From positions 1 to 64,000 of the forward strand of contig CAKVIC010000013.1 in assembly GCA_934754655.1 (NCBI GenBank): a DNA stretch of 64,000 nt, given 5' to 3'. Every line of letters starts with the position of its first letter. Within the stretch, counting starts at the first letter, position 1. The DNA is from an uncultured Candidatus Melainabacteria bacterium (lineage in GTDB: Bacteria > Cyanobacteriota > Vampirovibrionia > Gastranaerophilales > Gastranaerophilaceae). Below the pieces are notes generated by a model. The model was not told where the DNA came from and did no database searches. It saw only the letters and a list, made by a program, of their open reading frames with translations. A program made the position numbers and the translations under genes. This document shows positions 8,693-16,654 of this stretch, piece by piece.

Positions 8693-10369
8693 ATGAAAAA
8701 TAAATTATCGGGCTTTTCTTTAATGGAAATGTTGTTGGTATTACTTATTATAGCAATTGTAATGGCAGCATCAGCTCCAATGGTTAACCGAAAAATGTTG
8801 TCGTCTATGGCAGAAAAATCGCCATGGGTATGGACAAATACAACAGGTAGTATCGCATATAATTTGAATGGCAACGATAATCAAACAACAACAATCGGTG
8901 CAATGGCATTACCAAGCGGAAGTGAAAAAGCAAGATTATATATTTCTAATGGTGCAAGCGAAACACCTCAAATAGCAATAGGTGGGAATGGAAATCAATC
9001 AGATACAACTGATCCTATGTTTTATATACATAAATATAAAACATCTTTGGGGATTTCAACAAAAATTATAAAAAAAGCTACTTCTTCAACCGAACCACCT
9101 TTAAATTGTATATTTATCGGTAATGATGCAGAAGCAACTAAAAGTAATGGTATTGCAATTGGTAGTGGAGCATTTACTCAGAACTTGGGCGGTGTTGTAA
9201 TTGGTGCAAATGCAAAAACTAAAACTAAAATAACAAATACTGATGTAAGCGGGCAAGGAACTGCAATTGGTGCTGATACAATAGCATCAGGCGATGGTTC
9301 TGCAGCTTTAGGTAGATATGCTAAAGCAACAGCTGATGGTGCAGTTGCTTTGGGTGGTTGGACAAAGACAACATCTGATGATAATGTTGATTCGGAAGTT
9401 ACTGCTGGGGCTAAAGCAAGCGAAGAGCATTCTATAGCAATTGGTACCGGAGTTGAAACAACTGCAAAGGATGCTATAGCTATTGGTAGCAAATATCGGT
9501 ATCTGCATCAAGGGTGGCAGTCAACAAATACATTTTATGCAACAAAAGCAAGTGGGCAATATTCAATTGCGCTTGGTGCTGGAACTGAAACCGAAGGTTT
9601 TTCATCTATTGCAATAGGACATTTAGCTAAAGCAATACAATCTTCTTCCGGCGGTAATAATATAGCTATAGGATCAAGTGCAAAAGCAAAACATTCAGGT
9701 TCAATTGTTATAGGTACTGATGCTACAGATAATAATGGTACTCAAGGTGGTAAAAATGCAATTGCGATTGGAAAAGGAGCAGTAACAGCTGGAGAGAATG
9801 CCGTAGCAATCGGAGCAGGTGCAGTTGCTAATGCTGATAACAAAATTGTTCTAGGAACGGAAGATTCTACAGTTTATATTCCTGGTAGATTAAGAGTAAA
9901 AAATGGAGATAATTGGTTTACAATTTCCGACCGACGTTTAAAGAATGTTGGCGAGGTGTTTACCGGTGGTTTAGAGCAAATCAAAAAACTTGAGGTGTTC
10001 AATTATACTTTCAAAAAAGATACAGAGAAAACTCCAAGAGTCGGTGTAATGGCGCAAGATTTACAAAAAATCTTCCCGAATGCTGTATTTAAAGGTGAAG
10101 ATGGATTCTTGAGAATTCGTATGGAAGATATGTTTTATGCACTCGTGAATGCAGTAAAAGAACTTGATGCAAAAGTTCAAATGATTGTTGATAAAAATAT
10201 TGCTGGTCTAAAAAAACAAATTGCTGATTTAGAAGAAGAAAACAGAGTTATTACAGAAAAAAATGTAGCATTAGAAAAGCAAATTGCGTCATTATATGAG
10301 CAAAACGCAAAATTAGAAGAACGCATGAATGCGATTGAAAAACAATTAGCAAATAAGAAAAATAAATAA
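8693..10369 (+). CDS. Prepilin-like N-terminus fused to YadA-like head repeats and S74 chaperone domain
   Basis: A 558-residue surface protein. Residues 1-35 are a type IV prepilin leader: 'LSGFSLMEMLLVLLIIA' has the Gly-Phe cleavage site and the +5 Glu, so prepilin peptidase should process it. Residues about 75-395 contain many 'AIAIGxxAxA' repeats, as in trimeric YadA/Hia beta-roll heads. The C-terminus carries a peptidase S74 intramolecular chaperone with the Ser412-Asp-Arg-Arg-Leu-Lys417 motif of the self-cleaving Ser-Lys dyad, then a trimeric coiled coil (about 490-558). S74 domains are best known from phage tail spikes. The product is inferred to be a trimeric fibre exported by a pilin-type pathway. 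It stands alone with its own promoter. Confidence 0.88.
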   Translation: MKNKLSGFSLMEMLLVLLIIAIVMAASAPMVNRKMLSSMAEKSPWVWTNTTGSIAYNLNGNDNQTTTIGAMALPSGSEKARLYISNGASETPQIAIGGNGNQSDTTDPMFYIHKYKTSLGISTKIIKKATSSTEPPLNCIFIGNDAEATKSNGIAIGSGAFTQNLGGVVIGANAKTKTKITNTDVSGQGTAIGADTIASGDGSAALGRYAKATADGAVALGGWTKTTSDDNVDSEVTAGAKASEEHSIAIGTGVETTAKDAIAIGSKYRYLHQGWQSTNTFYATKASGQYSIALGAGTETEGFSSIAIGHLAKAIQSSSGGNNIAIGSSAKAKHSGSIVIGTDATDNNGTQGGKNAIAIGKGAVTAGENAVAIGAGAVANADNKIVLGTEDSTVYIPGRLRVKNGDNWFTISDRRLKNVGEVFTGGLEQIKKLEVFNYTFKKDTEKTPRVGVMAQDLQKIFPNAVFKGEDGFLRIRMEDMFYALVNAVKELDAKVQMIVDKNIAGLKKQIADLEEENRVITEKNVALEKQIASLYEQNAKLEERMNAIEKQLANKKNK

Positions 10370-10384
10370 TAATTTGTAATGAGG

Positions 10385-10615
10385 CACTTTTTTCAGTATT
10401 TTACAGGCATAGAACCTCGCGCAAAGCAAATAATCTACCAGAATTAACCCCAGTTCACTGGTCAGATCCTGAAATAAATTCAGGATGACAGGAAAAATAA
10501 ACCGTGGATTTGCGGACGTCCTTTTTTGTCATGCTGAACTCGTTTCAGCATCTCACCGGCATAGAGCCTTTGCGCAAATTGAGTTTTTTGTCAGGCTGAA
10601 CTCGTTTTCTCAACC
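10385..10615. repeat. Inverted dispersed repeat cluster
   Basis: Reverse-complement copy of the dispersed repeat: GGCATAGAACCTCGCGCAAA, GCAAATAATCTACCAG, ATCCTGAAATAAATTCAGGA, then GTCATGCTGAACTCGTTTCA (a near-perfect palindrome here, allowing its ancestral form to be read), then a second partial unit. It fills most of the 369-bp gap before ycf45. Confidence 0.85.
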
Positions 10616-10672
10616 TCAATTCGTTACAAAAATTAATATAATATTACTTATATTAATTTAAGGCGAAAAATA

Positions 10673-10681
10673 TGGTATAAT
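10673..10681 (+). promoter_or_regulatory. Extended -10 promoter for ycf45
   Basis: TGG-TATAAT at 10673-10681, 58 bp before the ATG. The -35 (TTAATT, 10653) is weak, which fits an extended -10 promoter. Confidence 0.5.
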
Positions 10682-10738
10682 ATTAGTGGAGATAGTTTTA
10701 TCACTTAATAGGCGCAAAAGGAAGATTTTCTGCAAAAG

Positions 10739-12325
10739 ATGACGAATAATTTACAACTTCAAAACGATATTGATAAACTGGTTTCTATTATGCCCCAAAA
10801 GGTTAGAAATTTTATAACTCCTGAAAAAATGGAAGATGTTATTGAAATTGTTCTAGATATTGGGCGAGTTCCTGAAGTTAGGCATTCTGGCGGAAAAATT
10901 GAGCGTTTAGGTGAAGAGATTATCAATGAAGAGGATATTTCGTTTGTAACTTCGCATTTACAAGAATTTACGCATGACAATCGTTCCGGTATTCCTGGAA
11001 CTTTACACCGTATTAGTGCAATAAGGAACCGTCAAGGTAAAGTTGTTGGCTTGACTTGTCGTGTTGGGCGCGTTGTAACAGGTACAATTGCTTGCATAAA
11101 AGATTTTTGCGTACAAGGTAAAAGTATTTTGTTTTTGGGTCGTCCCGGAGTTGGTAAAACAACAAAATTAAGAGAAATTTCAAGGCTAGTAGCCGATGAG
11201 TTAGGTAAGCGTGTTGTAATAGTCGACACCTCGAATGAAATTGCCGGTGATGGCGACACTCCACATCCTGCAATCGGTTCTGCGCGCCGTATGCAAGTTC
11301 CGCAACCGGAATTTCAAAAAGATATAATGATTGAGGCGGTTGAAAACCATACTCCTGAAGTTATTGTTGTAGACGAAATTGGAACAGAGGCGGAAGCTCA
11401 AGCTGCGCGTACAATTGCTGAACGTGGTGTTATGCTTATTGCAACAGCACACGGTAACAGTTTAGAAAGTTTGATTAAAAACCCAACGTTGTCTGATTTA
11501 GTTGGTGGAATTCAATCTGTAACCTTAGGTGATGATGAGGCAAAACGTCGTGCATCACAAAAAACGGTTTTAGAAAGAGAAAAACAACCGACTTTTGATA
11601 TTGTGATAGAAATCATCGACCGTAATACTTTGGCAGTTTATAAAAATACTGCAGAAGCGGTTGATTATATTTTGAGAGGCTGGCCAATTCGTCCGGAGCT
11701 TAGAAAAGTTGATGAAAATTTAACAGAGGTTCAAACAACCAGCGTTCAAAATAATTCTATAGAAGCAACTGTCCCAAAAGTTGCGAAAACGCAAGAAGAA
11801 AATCAAATGAATTTTTCTTTTTCTCGTCAAAAATATTGTGAACAAAATAAACCAATGAAAAAAGTATATTTGTACGCTGTTTCGCGAACAATTGTTGAAA
11901 AATTAATCGAAAGAATGAACTTCAATCTTGAAATTACGCGAAATGTTGAGGATGCAGATATCGTGATAGCACATAAAAATTTTGCAAAAGGTGGAGCTAA
12001 GATTTTGAATGTTGCAAAAGAATATCGCGCACAAATATTTTATGTCAAAACAAATTCGATGGCTCAAATTCAAAAAGTATTAAAAGATGCGCTTGATATT
12101 CGACCTTATGATGAAGGTAATGAAACTTTCACAGATGAAACAGAAGATGCTTTAGATGAAGTAAAAACCGCAATAAAACAGATTCTTGATGGCGCAGAGG
12201 TGATTGAATTACAGCCAAGAAACACGCAAATTCGTAAATTACAGCATGATTTGGTTGACCAATACGGTTTAAACAGTACGTCAATAGGCGAGAATGAAAG
12301 TCGAAGATTGAGAATTTCGAAATGA
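10739..12325 (+). CDS. ycf45: Ycf45-family AAA ATPase with C-terminal R3H domain
   Basis: A 528-residue protein of the Ycf45 / SpoIIIAA-like ATPase family, widespread in cyanobacteria and plastids. An N-terminal region (1-120) precedes the P-loop GRPGVGKTT (residues 134-142). The Walker B is 'PEVIVVDEIGTEAEAQAA' (about 205-222), and 'IATAHG' follows as sensor region. A linker and a Rossmann-like middle segment lead to an R3H single-strand nucleic-acid-binding motif in the last 55 residues (RKLQHDLVDQYGL then ESRRLRI). It probably binds RNA or DNA in an ATP-dependent way; the precise role is unknown. Monocistronic, convergent with yraN 8 bp away. Confidence 0.88.
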   Translation: MTNNLQLQNDIDKLVSIMPQKVRNFITPEKMEDVIEIVLDIGRVPEVRHSGGKIERLGEEIINEEDISFVTSHLQEFTHDNRSGIPGTLHRISAIRNRQGKVVGLTCRVGRVVTGTIACIKDFCVQGKSILFLGRPGVGKTTKLREISRLVADELGKRVVIVDTSNEIAGDGDTPHPAIGSARRMQVPQPEFQKDIMIEAVENHTPEVIVVDEIGTEAEAQAARTIAERGVMLIATAHGNSLESLIKNPTLSDLVGGIQSVTLGDDEAKRRASQKTVLEREKQPTFDIVIEIIDRNTLAVYKNTAEAVDYILRGWPIRPELRKVDENLTEVQTTSVQNNSIEATVPKVAKTQEENQMNFSFSRQKYCEQNKPMKKVYLYAVSRTIVEKLIERMNFNLEITRNVEDADIVIAHKNFAKGGAKILNVAKEYRAQIFYVKTNSMAQIQKVLKDALDIRPYDEGNETFTDETEDALDEVKTAIKQILDGAEVIELQPRNTQIRKLQHDLVDQYGLNSTSIGENESRRLRISK

Positions 12326-12333
12326 AATTTTGA

Positions 12334-12678
12334 TTAAATATTTTTAAGGTGTTTTATTTTTATCTCAGGTTTAAGCGTGATTGATATTGCGTCGATTCTG
12401 AATTTTTTGTATTTTGGGTTTTCGTTTAAATACATAAAAAGCCCTTTTTTAATGTTTGAATATTTTGTTTTAGTAATTGCTTCTAGTGGCGTTCCACAAA
12501 TATCTGTGTTGCGAGTTTTGACTTCGCAAAAAACAAGAATATTTTTATCAAGTGCAATAATATCAATTTCACACAATTTCGAAAACCGTTTATTCATTTC
12601 TAAAATTTTATAACCGTTTTTGATTAAATATTCTTTGGCATAATTTTCGCCAAACGCACCAATTTCTTTGTTTAACAT
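12334..12678 (-). CDS. yraN: UPF0102 / YraN-family endonuclease-like protein
   Basis: 114 residues, the usual UPF0102 size. It has the restriction-endonuclease-like core: 'GAFGENYAKEYL' helix, E-I-D-I-I-A with the metal-binding Asp, and E-V-K-T-R supplying the ExK. The family is predicted to act on DNA or Holliday junctions, but the biological role is not settled. The stop is 8 bp from the convergent ycf45 stop with no terminator between. Confidence 0.88.
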   Translation of the reverse strand: MLNKEIGAFGENYAKEYLIKNGYKILEMNKRFSKLCEIDIIALDKNILVFCEVKTRNTDICGTPLEAITKTKYSNIKKGLFMYLNENPKYKKFRIDAISITLKPEIKIKHLKNI

Positions 12679-12777
12679 AATTGAAGTTTAACACTTAATT
12701 TTGGTTTTGTACAGAAAAAACCTCACATAATCTATAGAAATAAATTAAATACAAATTTATAAATATAATTGGTAATA

Positions 12778-12840
12778 TTAAATTAGTTCTTCTAATAATT
12801 CGTCTATTTGAGATTTTGTTAATTTATCAAAAGGTATTCT
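12778..12840 (-). pseudogene. Relict 3' end of a lost gene
   Basis: Between yraN and tsaC the minus strand reads 'RIPFDKLTKSQIDELLEELI' and a stop, a well-formed amphipathic helix, but an in-frame stop lies immediately upstream and there is no start codon. It looks like the last 20 codons of a decayed gene. The rest of the 248-bp gap shows nothing else. Confidence 0.3.
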
Positions 12841-12926
12841 TTAATTGATTTCTATTACACAATTTGTTATACCATTTTTAATAAAAATTTATTGCTTGTT
12901 GATATTTTTTACAAGTATATTTATTA

Positions 12927-13508
12927 TTAAATTATAACGTCGCCTTGACGGTATATTATAGGTTTATTTTCTTTAAATCCAACAACGGTAGAAGCTCTGC
13001 CGGCTGCCGCATAACCATAATCCGGTATAACGTAATCTGCTTTATCGCCAACATAAGCTAGTGCTTCTTCATAAGTTAACGCCGGTGGCTCGCCTGAAAT
13101 ATTTGCGCTTGTTGTTGCCAAAACATGTCCTTCAATATTTTTACAAATTTCTGCAAATACCGCATTGTCAGGCACTCTGATTCCTACTGTCGGCATTGAT
13201 GAAGTTATATAATCAGGAGTTTTTTCTGATTTTTCTAATACTAAGGTTAATGCGCCCGGAAAATGTTTTTTTATTAAAATTTGTGCTTCTTTAATTATCG
13301 GCTGTTTCACGTATTCAAAAAGATTATAAACCTCATTACTCATTAATATTAATGGCTTTTTAGCTTCGCGATGTTTGATTGAATAAATCTTTTGCACAGC
13401 TTTTTCATTATTAGGTAAACACCCAAGTCCCCAAACAGTATCAGTAACATAAGCAATTACGCCACCATTATTCAATATATTTTTAATCTTTTCAATATCT
13501 TTAATCAT
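12927..13508 (-). CDS. tsaC: Threonylcarbamoyl-AMP synthase (TsaC/Sua5/YrdC family)
   Basis: Makes threonylcarbamoyl-AMP from Thr, bicarbonate and ATP, the first step of the universal t6A37 tRNA modification. The 193-residue, single-domain length matches TsaC rather than two-domain Sua5. Signatures: 'GGVIAYVTDTVWGLGCLP', 'SIKHREAKKPL', 'PGALTLVL', 'VGIRVPD' and 'ATTSANISGEPP'. The ATG at 13508 has GAGGT 8 nt upstream; an in-frame TTG at 13538 lacks one. A TATAAT lies just upstream. Monocistronic. Confidence 0.93.
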   Translation of the reverse strand: MIKDIEKIKNILNNGGVIAYVTDTVWGLGCLPNNEKAVQKIYSIKHREAKKPLILMSNEVYNLFEYVKQPIIKEAQILIKKHFPGALTLVLEKSEKTPDYITSSMPTVGIRVPDNAVFAEICKNIEGHVLATTSANISGEPPALTYEEALAYVGDKADYVIPDYGYAAAGRASTVVGFKENKPIIYRQGDVII

Positions 13509-13611
13509 TCTTAATACCTCAAATTTATTATAATACAAAATGTATGCGTAAAAAAATTTTCGTTTTTAGGGACAAAAACAAAACCTTATTTTTTATTATT
13601 GATTTAAAGCG

Positions 13612-13641
13612 CAAAAAAAAATCCGAAATTGTAATTCGGAT
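13612..13641 (-). terminator. Rho-independent terminator after the HExxH protein gene
   Basis: ATCCGAA / TTCGGAT stem with a 7-nt loop (13621-13641) followed on the minus strand by nine Ts (13613-13621). It lies about 50 bp past the stop of the 13690-14247 gene. Confidence 0.88.
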
Positions 13642-13689
13642 AAGATAAGGTTGTGTGTAGGTTTAGAAATGTTAGTTAGGGTTTAAATC

Positions 13690-14247
13690 TTAGTTAAAGC
13701 TAAATTGAGTTTTATAAAAACTGCTGTTAGCAATTTTATCTTGAATATAATTTGTGTTTTCAGTTGATGCCATTTCTAGGTTAGAAATTCTATTCAATCT
13801 TTTTGTCAATCTTGTTTGAGGATAAGTTTTTGATGCAACTTGCAATCTTCTCCAGCATTGAGCTTCTTTTGTAGTTGCTCTTGTTTCTTCATCTAATGTA
13901 GCTTTTCTTGCTGTGTGATAACTTTCGTGAGCGATTAGGCAAGCAATTTGTTCTGCGGGTGCATCTTTATAAATTGAATTTATCAAAATTACTCTTCTAC
14001 CATATTGATTATAAGTATTTGCCGCAAAAACATTTTGACCGGCAGACATTGTTGAAAGGTTATAAAATTTAACTTTTACTGCGTTTCTTTTTAAGTTTTC
14101 AAAAACATCTGTATCACCGCTTTGTTCCAATAATTGCATTGCTGATAAAATCTTTGCGTCATTTGAAAAATCTTTCAAATTGTATGCGAAACATTGAGTT
14201 GTTGAAAAAATTAAAAATATTAAAATTGTTAGTATAAAGTTTTTCAT
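13690..14247 (-). CDS. Secreted putative zinc metallopeptidase (HExxH)
   Basis: 185 residues with a signal peptide (1-21, cleavage after CFA). The mature protein contains 'ACLIAHESYH': His107-Glu108-x2-His111 is a zincin HExxH, and Glu120, Glu121 or Glu128 could be the third ligand. Two Cys (103 and 131) flank the active-site helix and may form a disulfide. It is too small to assign to a peptidase clan by eye, so activity is inferred. GGAGTAGCG provides the ribosome site. It is transcribed from a sigma-28-type promoter (14282-14308) and has its own terminator, so it is a single-gene unit in a putative FliA regulon. Confidence 0.75.
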   Translation of the reverse strand: MKNFILTILIFLIFSTTQCFAYNLKDFSNDAKILSAMQLLEQSGDTDVFENLKRNAVKVKFYNLSTMSAGQNVFAANTYNQYGRRVILINSIYKDAPAEQIACLIAHESYHTARKATLDEETRATTKEAQCWRRLQVASKTYPQTRLTKRLNRISNLEMASTENTNYIQDKIANSSFYKTQFSFN

Positions 14248-14281
14248 AAACGCTACTCCGTATACACTTTCCGTAGTAGTG

Positions 14282-14308
14282 TTATCGGCATTTTTTGTAA
14301 GTTCTTTA
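14282..14308 (-). promoter_or_regulatory. Sigma-28 (FliA-type) promoter
   Basis: Read on the minus strand: TAAAGAAC (14308-14301), 11 bp, GCCGATAA (14289-14282). This is the FliA consensus TAAAGTTT-N11-GCCGATAA with a perfect -10 and 5 of 8 bases at -35. It is 35 bp upstream of the HExxH gene start. Confidence 0.8.
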
Positions 14309-14439
14309 TACTTTAGACGCGTTTTGTTACATAAGTAAACAAATGTTTACTTAAAGCTCTTTAAAATGCACTTTTTGATAGCAATTGTTAAGATTCGTAA
14401 CACAAAATTTCTGCTATTTTACATTTCTTAACAAAATAA

Positions 14440-14469
14440 GCAATTTTTCAGAATAAAAATACTTTATAT
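14440..14469 (+). promoter_or_regulatory. Shared promoter-like motif, site C
   Basis: GCAATTTTTC (14440-14449), 14 bp, TTATAT (14464-14469), upstream of the 703-residue gene. The same two elements with the same spacing precede three other genes (19405-19434, 31424-31453, 41953-41982). Confidence 0.5.
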
Positions 14470-14502
14470 AAATATAAACTAGGATATTACGGAGTATTAA
14501 GA

Positions 14503-16614
14503 ATGTTTAATAACATACAATATAATATGTTAGATTGGTACAATTCGCCATTAGCAACCGGTTATTGCAATTGGGGTGCAATGGGCTCTTATGGCATGCC
14601 AAATTTTTCTAATATGAGTAATTCTTTATATTTTAATAATTATAATACTAATAACTGGAATTCTGGAATTTTTCCACAATGTGCGCCAACAAATAGTTAC
14701 AGTGGATTTGGTTCTATCAGCGCACCGGGAGCTTCTTTTATAAACCAAAACAAAAAAGTAGAAACTGCTAATGAGGAAATTTCTACAGAAAGTTCTACAA
14801 CTACTGCTACTGAAACTGATACGCAAGAGAAAACAGAAGATACAAAAGAATCAAAGGAAACTGATGATAAAAAATCAAGCGAAGAAAAAGCTGAAGTAAT
14901 CGATGAAGCAAAAGTAGAAGAAGAAATTCAAAAAAAAGTTGTAAAAAATCCTAAAAAAGCTAATTACGTAATTGTTCAAAATGATGAAGAAGGTAAAACT
15001 TCATATATTCCAATTACCGGAGAATTAACTAAGGTACAACAAGATACAATCGAAAACTCTGGCGCACAAATTGTTTCAAAACAAGCGGTAGAAAAAGCTC
15101 AAAAAGAAGGACATAGAAAAGTTGAACATTCTAAAAAATTAAAAAATATGTCAACTTGGGATAAAATAGTAGCGGGTGGTATGGGCGTTGTTAACGGCGC
15201 AATAAAAATGGTAACAGATACCTTCTATCCAAAAGATGAAAACGGTAAATTTAGCTGGAAAAAATTTGGTAGAAATATGGCAATTCTTGGCGCTACAGTA
15301 GCTGCTACAGTATTATGCCCAGGAGTTGGTACTGCACTTATGTATGCAGGTTTAGCAGTTGGTACTGCAATGACTGCTAAAGGTGTTGTCGATATCTGTA
15401 AATTAGACGGTGAATCTACTCAAGCTGATTTAGAAAAAGCTTGTGAAACAACAGGTCAAGGTATTATAACTGCAGCAACTTGCGGTAAAGGAATTAAAGG
15501 CTTATCTGCTAAACCGGTTGTGAAGAAACCTGAAGGCAATTGGGTTACTAATATTGGACGCTCAACAAAAGCTTCTGCCAAAGATCTTACTGTTGGTGGA
15601 TTTAAAACTATGGGTAAACAATTTAAGCAACCAGGTGAAGAATTTAAAATTTTAACAGGAAAAACAGGAACTACAAAAAACAATTCTAAATTAGGACAAA
15701 TATATAAAAATAGACATGCGCAATATGCTAAAAAATTCAAAGAAAACAGATATGACCCATTAGAAAAGCAAATTAAAACAAAATCTGAAGAATTGCAAAC
15801 TGAAATAAATAAAATTGCTTTTGAAATATCACAGACGAATGATCATAAAGCTAGAGCAATATTAGAATACAAAAAAGAAAATTTAAAAGCTATTAAATTT
15901 AGTTTGGACAAGGCTAAAACAAAAGGTGGATATAAAGCAATAAATGACAAATTTAATAACATAGAAAACGAAATTAATGGTTTTAAATCAAAATTTAAGA
16001 CAGATAGAGAAGTAACTATCAATGGTGAAAAATTTGATATAAATGATAAAAAGCTTTTATCTTTTAAATCTAAAGGTATCTGGAATCACCGATTGTTCCA
16101 TAAGAATGAGGATGAACTTTTATCTTTCAGAGCTTGGAGTAACGAATTAAATAGGCAAAAACGTGAATTTTATGCTTTAACTATAGAAAAGAATAAAGTA
16201 ATGAGAAAAGCCGCATATAAAAATTATAAAAACGACGAAATAGAATCAAAAGTTAAGGAATATTATCCAAATATAATCCTTAAAACAAAGCTTGATAGAA
16301 ACTGGAATTTAAAAAGATTTTACTTTGAAGATTTTAATATGAAAAAGCTTTGGAAAAAAGAAAATTTATTCCAAGCTGGAATGATGGGTCTTAGCGCTTA
16401 TGGTGGTGGCGTTGCAGAAGTCGCGATGTATTCTCCTTGTGCAAGGTTCAATAATACCGGTATTACAAGTTTTAATCGTACGTTCAGCTTATTGGCAGAT
16501 TCAAATTATGATAATGGCGATGTATATAGTCAAGAAGAATTTAATGGATTAGCTAACGCTTGTGGTCTTGAAGCAAATGACATTGAAAATATTGACGAAA
16601 AAGAAGAAGCATAG
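14503..16614 (+). CDS. Large hypothetical protein with disordered N-terminus and coiled coils
   Basis: 703 residues, family not recognised. Residues 1-80 are Asn/Tyr/Gly/Ser-rich. Residues about 85-145 form an acidic Glu/Thr/Lys linker. A hydrophobic segment follows the basic region (about 260-295, 'MAILGATVAATVLCPGVG' and 'ALMYAGLAVGTAMTAKG'), probably one membrane hairpin. The rest is Lys-rich with predicted coiled coils (about 400-560) and a Gly-rich 'GLSAYGGGVAEVAMY' patch near the C-terminus. GGAG precedes the ATG. It carries promoter motif C and is divergent from the sigma-28-driven HExxH gene. Confidence 0.75.
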   Translation: MFNNIQYNMLDWYNSPLATGYCNWGAMGSYGMPNFSNMSNSLYFNNYNTNNWNSGIFPQCAPTNSYSGFGSISAPGASFINQNKKVETANEEISTESSTTTATETDTQEKTEDTKESKETDDKKSSEEKAEVIDEAKVEEEIQKKVVKNPKKANYVIVQNDEEGKTSYIPITGELTKVQQDTIENSGAQIVSKQAVEKAQKEGHRKVEHSKKLKNMSTWDKIVAGGMGVVNGAIKMVTDTFYPKDENGKFSWKKFGRNMAILGATVAATVLCPGVGTALMYAGLAVGTAMTAKGVVDICKLDGESTQADLEKACETTGQGIITAATCGKGIKGLSAKPVVKKPEGNWVTNIGRSTKASAKDLTVGGFKTMGKQFKQPGEEFKILTGKTGTTKNNSKLGQIYKNRHAQYAKKFKENRYDPLEKQIKTKSEELQTEINKIAFEISQTNDHKARAILEYKKENLKAIKFSLDKAKTKGGYKAINDKFNNIENEINGFKSKFKTDREVTINGEKFDINDKKLLSFKSKGIWNHRLFHKNEDELLSFRAWSNELNRQKREFYALTIEKNKVMRKAAYKNYKNDEIESKVKEYYPNIILKTKLDRNWNLKRFYFEDFNMKKLWKKENLFQAGMMGLSAYGGGVAEVAMYSPCARFNNTGITSFNRTFSLLADSNYDNGDVYSQEEFNGLANACGLEANDIENIDEKEEA

Positions 16615-16654
16615 TCAAATAAGTTTATCAAAATTGAGATTTTTATAGCATTTA

